Origin: Persephonella sp. | Lineage (GTDB): Bacteria; Aquificota; Aquificia; Aquificales; Hydrogenothermaceae | Direction of reading: 5' to 3' | Length of the DNA stretch: 6,365 bases | Assembly: GCA_027058925.1 (NCBI GenBank) | Contig: JALTAS010000258.1 | Coordinates: 1-6,365 of the forward strand | In this document: piece by piece, positions 1 to 6,365 of the stretch | Position numbering within the stretch: the stretch's first letter is position 1 | Layout: every line of letters starts with the position of its first letter | Notes under the pieces: generated by a model | Seen by the model: the letters and a program-made list of their open reading frames with translations, nothing else | Told to the model about the DNA's origin: nothing | Database searches by the model: none | Program-made: the position numbers and the translations under genes

Positions 1-1033
1 TAACTGGCAGACAAAGATACAGTTTCAGGTTCCTATATGGGCAGGAGGAAAGATCGGAACAGGAATAAAAATGAGAAAAAAAGAGTTTGAAGCAGCAAAA
101 TTTGATCTGGAAAGAACAAAACAAAAAGTGATTTATGATGTTTCCAAAGCTTACTATGGTACACTGCTGGCAAAAGAAGCGATAAAACTTGCCAAGCAGG
201 CATACAAAAGCGTAAAAAAACATTACGACACTGCAAAGCTTATGTACAACAACGGTCTTGCCATATACGCAGATGTATTAAGGGCTAAAGTTTACTTAAC
301 CAGAGTAAAAAGCAAGATAGAAGAAGCTCAGAACCAGTATCTTATCGCCAAAAGAGGGCTTCTCCTTGCTATGGGATTGGATAAGGTTGACCCTGCTCAG
401 ATAGATGTAATAGGCAAGCTGAGATTCACAGACACAGAAAAAGATGTTAGATACTGGCAGGAGATTGCCTTATCAGAAAGGCCGGATCTCATAGCCCTCA
501 GAACAAGAGTTGAAAACGCAAAAAAGTATGTTGATTTTCAGAAAGCAGACATGTTTCCAACAATAGGAGCATTTGGATATTACCAGATGGACGACAGGTA
601 CAATCCGTTTGGAACTGATGGAACAGGGTTTACACTGGGAATAGCCCTCAACTGGAAACTGTTTGACGGATTTCAGGCATACAACAGATATAAAGCTGCC
701 AAAGAAACTTTCAAACGCTATTCACAGCTTAAAAAAGGTTTTGAGGAATACATAAAGTTCAGCGTCTATAAGGCTTACAAAGAACTTATCACAGCAAAAA
801 GTAAACTGAAAGCAGCTGAAGAAAATCTTAAATATGCTGAAGAGGTGCTAAAAATAACAGAAAAAAGATACAAAAATCAGATGGCATCAATGATAGATCT
901 GCTTGATACGCAAACCATGTACGACCAGATAAGGTTTGAAAAAGCAAAAGCAACCTATGATGCTCAGATCTCCCTTCTTGATCTTAAATACCAGTCCGGA
1001 AAGATAAAAGAAAATATCGGAGGAGATAAATAA
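1..1033 (+). CDS. TolC-family outer-membrane efflux channel protein, 5'-truncated by the window edge
   Basis: This is the outer-membrane exit duct of a tripartite efflux pump. The frame is open to the left edge (first whole codon at 2), so the ATG at 71 is an internal Met and not the start; codons 2-70 already encode the family motif VPIWAGGKIG. The 343 visible residues show the internal duplication typical of the family (two OEP repeats). Each repeat has a strand ending in an aromatic/GG or DGF turn (PIWAGG at visible residues 11-16, WKLFDGF at 218-224), followed by a long coiled-coil hairpin with a tip motif (NGLAIYADVL near 84-93, MASMIDLLDTQ near 294-304). There are no cysteines. The signal peptide and first helix, probably 80-100 residues judging from usual family length, lie outside the window. 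The gene overlaps the adaptor gene by one base, so the two are cotranscribed. Family assignment is secure; the specific substrate is unknown. Confidence 0.93.
   Translation, partial: NWQTKIQFQVPIWAGGKIGTGIKMRKKEFEAAKFDLERTKQKVIYDVSKAYYGTLLAKEAIKLAKQAYKSVKKHYDTAKLMYNNGLAIYADVLRAKVYLTRVKSKIEEAQNQYLIAKRGLLLAMGLDKVDPAQIDVIGKLRFTDTEKDVRYWQEIALSERPDLIALRTRVENAKKYVDFQKADMFPTIGAFGYYQMDDRYNPFGTDGTGFTLGIALNWKLFDGFQAYNRYKAAKETFKRYSQLKKGFEEYIKFSVYKAYKELITAKSKLKAAEENLKYAEEVLKITEKRYKNQMASMIDLLDTQTMYDQIRFEKAKATYDAQISLLDLKYQSGKIKENIGGDK
1019..1025 (+). promoter_or_regulatory. Ribosome binding site of the adaptor gene, embedded in the channel gene
   Basis: GGAGGAG lies 7 bases before the ATG at 1033 and is a strong Shine-Dalgarno match. 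It sits inside the last codons of the upstream gene (encoding Gly-Gly-Asp) and fixes the adaptor start at the TAATG overlap. This arrangement suggests translational coupling between the two genes. Confidence 0.85.
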
Positions 1034-2199
1034 TGGGTGGCATAATAAGGTTCTTTGTATTTTTTGTAGTTCCTATAACCCTTTTTATCCTGTGGATAGG
1101 AGGGTATCTCACACACAGGGTAGAGCCTGGATATGCTGAAGAAGAGGTTAAAAAGATTGTTAAGCTTCCAACAGTAAAGGTAGAAAAAACAGTTATTGAA
1201 AAGATCTATCAGGTTGATGGCTCAGTCATATCAAACAATACAGCAAAGGTTGCAACAAAACTTATGGCAAAAGTGCTGAAGATAAATGTAAAAGAAGGAG
1301 ATTATGTTAGGAAAGGACAGCTACTTGCAATTTTAGATGACAGCGAGATAAAACAGAACATAAAAGAGGCAAAGGCAGGTCTTGAGGAACTTTCAAAGGC
1401 AAGAGAAGAAGCACTTTCTGGTTTGAAAGCAGCAGAAGCAGGATATGCCTTTGCGAAAAGAACTTACGAAAGATTCAAAAATCTGTACAAAGAAAATGCT
1501 GTATCAAAACAACAGCTTGAAGAGATAGAAACAAAAATGATAGGAGCAAAAGCACAGGTTGATGCTATAAAAGCAAAACTAAAACAGCTTGATGCAAAGG
1601 AAAAACAGGTAAAGGCAAAACTAAAATATGCGAAGATCATGCAGGGGTATGCCTATGTTAAAGCTCCTTTTGATGGTGTTGTTATCAAGAAGATGAATGA
1701 TGTTGGAGATATGGCAGCACCCGGAATGCCAATTTTTATAATTGGAGACAAAAACCTGAAGTTCCTCTCAATGATTGATGAATCCTTGATAAACAAGATA
1801 AATATAGGGGACAAAGTAGATATATACATACCTTCTACAGGAAAAAGCTACAAAGCACAAATAGTTGAAAAATCAAACAGTATAGATCCTATGAACAGAA
1901 CTTTCTCAATAAAAGCAAAACTACCTCAGGACAGCAGTTTAAAACCGGGAATGTACGGAAAAATAAAAATAAAAACAGGGCAGGAAGAAAAAATACTCAT
2001 TCCTGAAACTGCAGTAATCAAATGGGGTCAGCTGAATGCTGTCTATACAGTAGATAAAGACGGCAAAGCACACCTGACATTTGTGAAGATTGGAGATGTT
2101 GTTGATGGAAAGGTTGAGATAGTATCAGGTTTAAAACCAGGTGTTGAGATAGTTTCCTCAGAACCTAACAAAGCCTGTGAAGGATGCAAGGTTCGTTAA
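1033..2199 (+). CDS. RND efflux periplasmic adaptor subunit (membrane fusion protein, HlyD/AcrA type)
   Basis: This adaptor would link the inner-membrane pump to the TolC-type channel. The 388-residue protein begins with a hydrophobic segment (about residues 7-27) behind Arg6. There is no lipobox Cys, so it is an uncleaved anchor or a signal peptide with a poor cleavage site (GYA-EEE near 35 is possible). Next come the first half of the lipoyl/barrel-sandwich domain (about 66-104, with VKEGDYVRKGQLLAILDD), an Ala/Lys/Glu-rich coiled-coil hairpin (about 105-203), the second lipoyl half (about 206-240, YVKAPFDGVV), a beta-barrel domain and a membrane-proximal domain ending in GLKPG. R147, L151 and S158 match the R-x3-L-x6-S hairpin-tip motif known to contact TolC. 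The last residues contain Cys382-x-x-Cys385, the only cysteines in the protein. The start is supported by a GGAGGAG site and the TAATG overlap. The family call is firm; the cargo is not known. Confidence 0.95.
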   Translation: MGGIIRFFVFFVVPITLFILWIGGYLTHRVEPGYAEEEVKKIVKLPTVKVEKTVIEKIYQVDGSVISNNTAKVATKLMAKVLKINVKEGDYVRKGQLLAILDDSEIKQNIKEAKAGLEELSKAREEALSGLKAAEAGYAFAKRTYERFKNLYKENAVSKQQLEEIETKMIGAKAQVDAIKAKLKQLDAKEKQVKAKLKYAKIMQGYAYVKAPFDGVVIKKMNDVGDMAAPGMPIFIIGDKNLKFLSMIDESLINKINIGDKVDIYIPSTGKSYKAQIVEKSNSIDPMNRTFSIKAKLPQDSSLKPGMYGKIKIKTGQEEKILIPETAVIKWGQLNAVYTVDKDGKAHLTFVKIGDVVDGKVEIVSGLKPGVEIVSSEPNKACEGCKVR

Positions 2200-2210
2200 A
2201 CATTGAGACC

Positions 2211-2217
2211 GGAGGTT
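2211..2217 (+). promoter_or_regulatory. Ribosome binding site of the RND pump gene
   Basis: GGAGGTT lies in the 22-base gap between adaptor and pump genes. The GGAGG core ends 6 bases before the ATG at 2222. It is a near-perfect Shine-Dalgarno sequence and supports that start codon. No promoter or terminator fits in the gap, so the two genes are read as one transcript. Confidence 0.87.
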
Positions 2218-2221
2218 AATA

Positions 2222-5200
2222 ATGGCTAAAATAAAAAGAGAGTACGGGACAGCAGGAAAGATAGCAAAGGCATTTGTCAACTCCCCTCTGACACCTCTTT
2301 TAGTTCTTGCTTCACTTTTGATGGGGCTTTTTGCTGTTATGACAACCCCAAGAGATGAAGAGCCCCAGATTGTTGTTCCCATGATAGACATTATGGTTCC
2401 CTTCCCCGGTGCACAGTCCAAAGATATTGACAAGATGATAACAAAACCCCTTGAAAAAATAATGTGGGAAATTCCGGGGGTTGAGTATGTTTACTCATAC
2501 GCAGGGGACGGTTTTGGTATAACAACAGTCAGGTTTTATGTTGGATCAAACCCTGAAGATGCCCTCGTGAGGTTATACAGCAAGCTCAACTCAAATATGT
2601 ACAGAATGCCTCCGGGGACAATGCAGCCTATTGTAAAACCAAAATCTATAGATGATGTTCCGATACTGTCTCTAACGTTTTACAGCAAAAACTACAGCTC
2701 ATACGAGATCAGAAGATTTGTTGAGCAGGTTGAAGATGAGATTAAACAGCTAAAAAATGTTTCTGAAACAACAATAATAGGATCAAAACCAAAGACTATA
2801 TATGTTTATTTTGATCCTGTAAAACTAAACGCCTATAACATAATGCTTCCTCAGGTTGTCCAGTCCCTTAAACAGGCAAACTTTACCCTCCCTTCAGGAG
2901 AAGCAGATCAAAACAACTACAGGGTAAAAGTAAGAACAGGCGAGTTTTTGAAAAGTATTGAAGATGTGAAAAATGTTGTTGTCACCGTTTACAACGGAAA
3001 ACCGATATTCATAAAAGATGTTGCACAGGTTTTTGAAGGTGAAGGTGAGTCAACAAATTATGTCCAGTTTGGTTACGGTGTTCACGGGGAAGGTAATAGG
3101 AATGAAACATTTAATGCTGTTACACTTGCGGTAGCAAAAAAAACAGGAAGTAATGCTGTTGTAGTGGCTGATACAATACTCCACAAATTGGAAGATATGA
3201 AAGGAAAGGTTATCCCTAATGATGTATATGTGAAGGTAACAAGAAACTACGGTGAAACAGCCACAGAAAAAGCAAATGAGCTTATTGAACACCTTCTGAT
3301 AGCAACATTCTCAATAGTTCTTCTGATAGCTGTCACACTCGGGTGGAGAGAGTCTCTTATCGTTGCTGTCACAATCCCTGTTACACTTGCTATTGCTCTT
3401 TTCCTGAGTGAGCTTTACGGGTACTCCCTAAACAGGGTTACACTTTTTGCACTTATATTCTCAATAGGTATTCTTGTTGACAACTCAATCGTTGTTCTTG
3501 AGAACATACACAGATGGTTTGAGATGAGGAAGCTCCCCCCTGATGAAGCCGCTGTTGTTGCAACAGATGAGGTTGGAAATCCAACTATACTGGCAACATT
3601 TGCCGTTATTGTTGCCCTTCTTCCGATGGCATTTGTCACAGGAATGATGGGACCTTACATGAGACCTATACCTATCAATTCTTCTGTTGCAATGTTTTTC
3701 TCAATGCTTGTTGCGTTTATACTAACCCCTTATCTGGCAATTAGATGGCTGAAGCATGAGGCTCAGGAGCTTACTCCTGAAGATCTTGAAAAAGAGGAAG
3801 AAAAAACCGCAGGTTTTCTTGCAAAACTTTTTGAAAAGATATACATACCCCTTTTCAAAAGCAGGCTGAAAAGATGGCTGTTTTTAGGGGCAATGGGACT
3901 GCTTCTTGTTGTTTCTGTAGGCCTTCTTGTAAAAAGAGCTGTTCTTGTGAAAATGCTCCCTTACGACAACAAAAGCGAGCTTTTCATAGTACTTGATATG
4001 CCTGAAGGAACAACCGTTGAGAACACATATCTGGTAGCCAAAAAACTTGCTGATTATGTAAAAAATGTTAATGAGGTGAAAAATTACGTTATATATGCAG
4101 GTGTTCCTGCACCTTTTGATTTTAACGGTCTTGCAAGGCATTACTATTTAAGAGAAGCCCCCCATTATGCGATGATAAAGGTTAATCTTATAAGTAAACA
4201 CGACAGGAAAGCCCAGTCCCATGAAATAGCAGAAAGGATAAGGGACGACATATACAAAATAGCAAAAGAAAATGGGGCAAAGTATGTTGCTGTTGTTGAA
4301 CCTCCACCGGGACCACCTGTCCTATCCCCAATAGTTGCTGAGGTTTACGGTCCAGACCATAAAGTTCAGCTTCAGATAGCACAGGAGATCAAAAAGATAT
4401 TTGAGGAAACCCCCGGTATTATTGATGTTGGGATATATGCAAACCTTCCACAGAGGGAGTATATACTGAAGATAGACAGGGAAAAGGTAAAAAAATACCA
4501 GTTAAATGAAGAAGTTATAGTAAAAACAATGAGGATAGCCCTGGCAGGTTACTCTGTCGGCTTTATCCATTCAGGTAAAGATCTTCACCCTGTAAATATA
4601 GTTGTAAGGCTTAATGACAAAAGCAGAGAATCTCTGGATAAACTTCTTTCTATGAAAATACCTACACCAAAAGGTGGAATACCTATTAAAACTTTTGTAG
4701 AAGTGGAAAAGGGCAGTTCCCAGAACGATATATACAGAAAAAACCTCCAGAAAGTTGTTTATGTAATAGCAAATATAAATGACACGATAGGATCTCCTGT
4801 TTACCCAATTTTAGACCTTTGGGATAAGATAAAACAGATTAAAACACCTGACGGAAAAGGAATAACCGAGCTTTTAACCCACCAGCCTGAGCTTGAAGAC
4901 AGATATTATGTAAAATGGGATGGTGAGTGGCAGATAACATATGAAACATTCAGGGATATGGGAATAGCTTTTGCTGTTGCCATAGTTGTTCTTTACATGC
5001 TTCTTGTAGGATGGTTTGGATCATTTAGAATGCCTGCTGTTATAATGTCTCCAATCCCATTTACTCTTGTTGGAATAGTTCCTGGCCACTGGCTGATGGG
5101 CGCATTCTTCACAGCAACATCAATGATAGGTTTTATAGCGCTGGCAGGTATTATCCTGAGGAACTCAATCCTTCTGGTTCAGTTTGCTGAGGACAAACTT

Positions 5201-5479
5201 AAAGAAGGCTACTCTGTTGAGGAAGCCCTTCTTGAAGCAGGAATAGTCAGAACAAGACCAATTCTTCTGACAGCTGCAGCGATAATAGTTGGAGCATTCG
5301 TTATAATATTTGACCCTATTTTTAACGGTCTTGCCATTGCTCTCATATTTGGAACTGGTGCATCAACCCTTATAACCCTTGTTGTTGTTCCTGTTCTTTA
5401 CTACATGATAGAAAGAAAAAGAGCTCTAACACTTGGCATGACACCTGCAGTTCCTATAGATGAAAAACCTGAAAAATAG
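2222..5479 (+). CDS. Efflux RND transporter permease subunit (AcrB-like, HAE-type)
   Basis: This is the proton-driven inner-membrane pump of the tripartite system. At 1085 residues it is complete and close to the usual RND length (about 1030-1090). Twelve membrane segments can be read near 22-41, 356-374, 378-396, 406-427, 456-477, 487-510, 552-570, 913-930, 937-960, 966-988, 1011-1031 and 1036-1062. Two large periplasmic porter/docking regions lie between segments 1-2 and 7-8, so the duplicated RND layout is intact. Segment 4 carries GILVDNSIVVLENI: Asp420 matches AcrB Asp407, but Asn421 replaces Asp408. Segment 10 carries IILRNSILLVQF: Arg980 stands where AcrB has Lys940. These motifs differ from the CzcA/CusA heavy-metal class. 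A PPPGPP run (694-699) lies in the second porter half. There are no cysteines. The gene follows the adaptor by 22 bases and ends just before a terminator. RND identity is certain; the drug, lipid, solvent or other substrate cannot be told. Confidence 0.96.
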   Translation: MAKIKREYGTAGKIAKAFVNSPLTPLLVLASLLMGLFAVMTTPRDEEPQIVVPMIDIMVPFPGAQSKDIDKMITKPLEKIMWEIPGVEYVYSYAGDGFGITTVRFYVGSNPEDALVRLYSKLNSNMYRMPPGTMQPIVKPKSIDDVPILSLTFYSKNYSSYEIRRFVEQVEDEIKQLKNVSETTIIGSKPKTIYVYFDPVKLNAYNIMLPQVVQSLKQANFTLPSGEADQNNYRVKVRTGEFLKSIEDVKNVVVTVYNGKPIFIKDVAQVFEGEGESTNYVQFGYGVHGEGNRNETFNAVTLAVAKKTGSNAVVVADTILHKLEDMKGKVIPNDVYVKVTRNYGETATEKANELIEHLLIATFSIVLLIAVTLGWRESLIVAVTIPVTLAIALFLSELYGYSLNRVTLFALIFSIGILVDNSIVVLENIHRWFEMRKLPPDEAAVVATDEVGNPTILATFAVIVALLPMAFVTGMMGPYMRPIPINSSVAMFFSMLVAFILTPYLAIRWLKHEAQELTPEDLEKEEEKTAGFLAKLFEKIYIPLFKSRLKRWLFLGAMGLLLVVSVGLLVKRAVLVKMLPYDNKSELFIVLDMPEGTTVENTYLVAKKLADYVKNVNEVKNYVIYAGVPAPFDFNGLARHYYLREAPHYAMIKVNLISKHDRKAQSHEIAERIRDDIYKIAKENGAKYVAVVEPPPGPPVLSPIVAEVYGPDHKVQLQIAQEIKKIFEETPGIIDVGIYANLPQREYILKIDREKVKKYQLNEEVIVKTMRIALAGYSVGFIHSGKDLHPVNIVVRLNDKSRESLDKLLSMKIPTPKGGIPIKTFVEVEKGSSQNDIYRKNLQKVVYVIANINDTIGSPVYPILDLWDKIKQIKTPDGKGITELLTHQPELEDRYYVKWDGEWQITYETFRDMGIAFAVAIVVLYMLLVGWFGSFRMPAVIMSPIPFTLVGIVPGHWLMGAFFTATSMIGFIALAGIILRNSILLVQFAEDKLKEGYSVEEALLEAGIVRTRPILLTAAAIIVGAFVIIFDPIFNGLAIALIFGTGASTLITLVVVPVLYYMIERKRALTLGMTPAVPIDEKPEK

Positions 5480-5524
5480 TTAATGGGGGCTTTAAGCCCC
5501 TTTTTACAAATCTGGGGATTTAGG
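5480..5524. other. Intergenic gap between converging genes
   Basis: These 45 bases separate the pump stop codon from the rsmI stop codon. They hold the operon terminator and, after it, a small AT-rich inverted repeat (AAATC 5508-5512, GATTT 5517-5521, TGGG loop). The small repeat lacks a T run on either side and may be chance. There is no room for a gene. Confidence 0.8.
5485..5505 (+). terminator. Rho-independent terminator of the efflux operon
   Basis: GGGGCT (5486-5491) pairs perfectly with AGCCCC (5495-5500) around a TTA loop, followed at once by five T (5501-5505). The hairpin begins six bases after the pump stop codon and lies between two converging genes. On the - strand the same stem is followed by CATTAAC and only later by a T run, so it would serve rsmI weakly at best. 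Confidence 0.88.
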
Positions 5525-6365
5525 TTACTCTTTTTGATAAGAGATAACAATCTTGTAAACCTCATTTTTTGGTACTCCAAACCTGTTTGATATCTCTTTT
5601 GCTATCTCCTTTGCTTTTTTACCCTCACCGATGAGCTTTTTTATTTCCCTGTAGATCTCAACATCTTTCTCTTCTTTTTCACATACTGGATGAACAATAA
5701 TAACGAACTCTCCCTTTAAGAGAGTTCCTTCGTTAATATAATCTAAAATATCTTTTGCCTTTCCCCTGAAAAATCTTTCATGGATCTTTGTTATCTCCTT
5801 TGCGACCACAACTTCAGAATCAGGAGAAATATTTCCTATAAGCTGTATGGTTTTCAGAACTCTTTTAGGGCTTTCATAAAGGATAAACGTAAAACCTGTT
5901 TTTATATATTCCTCAAGAAGTTTTTCTTTCTTTTTTGGTTTGTTAGGCAAAAAACCAACAAAAAGAAATTTATCAGAAGGAAGACCTGAGGCAGAAAGTG
6001 CCGCAGCCCCTGCAAATGCACCGGGAATAGGTATAACCCTTATTTCATTTTCCCAGGCCTTTTTTACAACCCTGTAGCCAGGATCTGAAATACATGGGGT
6101 TCCTGCATCTGAAACAAGAGCCACATCCTCACCACATTTTAACAGTGAGATCACTTTTTCTGAAGCTTCTTCCTCTATATGCTCATGGTAAGGGATTAGC
6201 TTTTTTCCGTGTATACCATAATGGTTTAGAAGTTTTTTTGTTATCCTTGTATCTTCACAGGCTATTATGTTTACACTTTTTAGAGTTTCTAAAGCTCTTA
6301 TCGTTATATCCTTTAGATTTCCTATAGGAGTTGCAACAACATAAAGGACACCTTTTTTATCTGAA
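5525..6365 (-). CDS. rsmI: 16S rRNA (cytidine(1402)-2'-O)-methyltransferase RsmI, 5'-truncated by the window edge
   Basis: RsmI uses S-adenosylmethionine to methylate the 2'-OH of C1402 in the decoding centre of 16S rRNA, in the cytoplasm. The 279 visible residues cover nearly the whole protein (E. coli RsmI has 286). Recognisable motifs are VVATPIGNL (visible 9-17), CEDTR (36-40), VALVSDAGTP followed by DPG (81-96), PIPGAFAG and ASGLPSDKF (112-133), and LYESPKR (162-168). These match the tetrapyrrole-methylase-type fold of RsmI. A C-terminal part (about 236-275, with GVPKNEVYK) looks like the helix-turn-helix tail of the family. A GTG at 6152-6154 is not the start, because the frame continues upstream through the essential N-terminal motif; the true start lies just right of the window. 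It converges on the efflux operon with a 45-base gap and is functionally unrelated to it. Its promoter is out of view. Confidence 0.95.
   Translation of the reverse strand, partial: SDKKGVLYVVATPIGNLKDITIRALETLKSVNIIACEDTRITKKLLNHYGIHGKKLIPYHEHIEEEASEKVISLLKCGEDVALVSDAGTPCISDPGYRVVKKAWENEIRVIPIPGAFAGAAALSASGLPSDKFLFVGFLPNKPKKKEKLLEEYIKTGFTFILYESPKRVLKTIQLIGNISPDSEVVVAKEITKIHERFFRGKAKDILDYINEGTLLKGEFVIIVHPVCEKEEKDVEIYREIKKLIGEGKKAKEIAKEISNRFGVPKNEVYKIVISYQKE

Noticed and set aside
2158..2433. Open frame of 91 codons on the - strand across the adaptor-pump junction.
   Set aside because: It overlaps two well-supported genes on the other strand, shows no recognisable motif, and has no separate promoter or ribosome binding site that I can see.
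4121..5334. The 14-mer TTTAACGGTCTTGC occurs at 4121 and 5321, and its core AACGGTCTTGC also at 251.
   Set aside because: All three copies encode Asn-Gly-Leu-Ala in frame in different proteins or domains with no shared flanks; this looks like codon preference and chance, not a mobile repeat or binding site.
2222..5479. Heavy-metal (CzcA/CusA-type) pump, suggested by the adaptor CXXC.
   Set aside because: The segment 4 and segment 10 motifs (LVDNSIVVLEN, LRNSILLVQF) are unlike those I know from CzcA/CusA, and no metal-binding His or Cys clusters are seen in the pump or channel.
5508..5521. Small inverted repeat AAATC-TGGG-GATTT near the rsmI stop codon, as a possible rsmI terminator.
   Set aside because: It has only five mostly A-T pairs and no T run follows it on the - strand, so it is too weak to call.
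6152..6154. GTG as the start codon of rsmI.
   Set aside because: The frame stays open upstream to the window edge and encodes the conserved VVATPIGNL and CEDTR motifs, which a start here would remove.
6094..6327. Open frame of 77 codons on the + strand opposite rsmI.
   Set aside because: It lies wholly antisense to the conserved N-terminal part of rsmI and its Leu/His-rich translation looks like a mirror of the lysine-rich gene.

Overview
The window is AT-rich and carries four protein genes: a three-gene efflux operon on the + strand and a housekeeping rRNA methyltransferase gene on the - strand. Both outer genes run off the window. Frequent ATA (Ile) and AGA/AGG (Arg) codons, lysine-rich proteins and strong GGAGG ribosome binding sites suggest a thermophilic Gram-negative bacterium. 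A member of the Aquificales such as a Persephonella or Sulfurihydrogenibium relative would fit; this is inferred from style, not from a marker gene. The TolC-type protein confirms that there is an outer membrane.

Layout: bases 1-1033 hold the 3' part of a TolC-family outer-membrane channel gene. Bases 1033-2199 hold the periplasmic adaptor (HlyD/AcrA-type membrane fusion protein), whose ATG overlaps the channel stop codon by one base (TAATG). Bases 2222-5479 hold a complete RND-family inner-membrane pump of 1085 residues. Six bases after the pump stop, a GC-rich hairpin with a T run ends the operon. On the other strand, converging on it, lies rsmI (5525 to the right edge), which 2'-O-methylates C1402 of 16S rRNA; only its first few codons are missing.

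Together the three + strand products would form a tripartite pump spanning both membranes. The RND protein would use the proton gradient to capture substrate in the periplasm or inner membrane, the adaptor would seal it to the channel, and the channel would release substrate outside. The pump resembles the HAE (hydrophobe/amphiphile) class more than the heavy-metal class, but the substrate cannot be read from the sequence. No regulator and no promoter lie in the window; both promoters should be outside it.

I see no new biological system here. The most distinctive detail is a Cys-X-X-Cys pair at the C-terminal end of the adaptor: these are the only two cysteines in about 1816 visible residues of the three efflux proteins. 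There is no stretch over 300 bases without a gene, and I see no RNA gene, mobile element, CRISPR array or attachment site.
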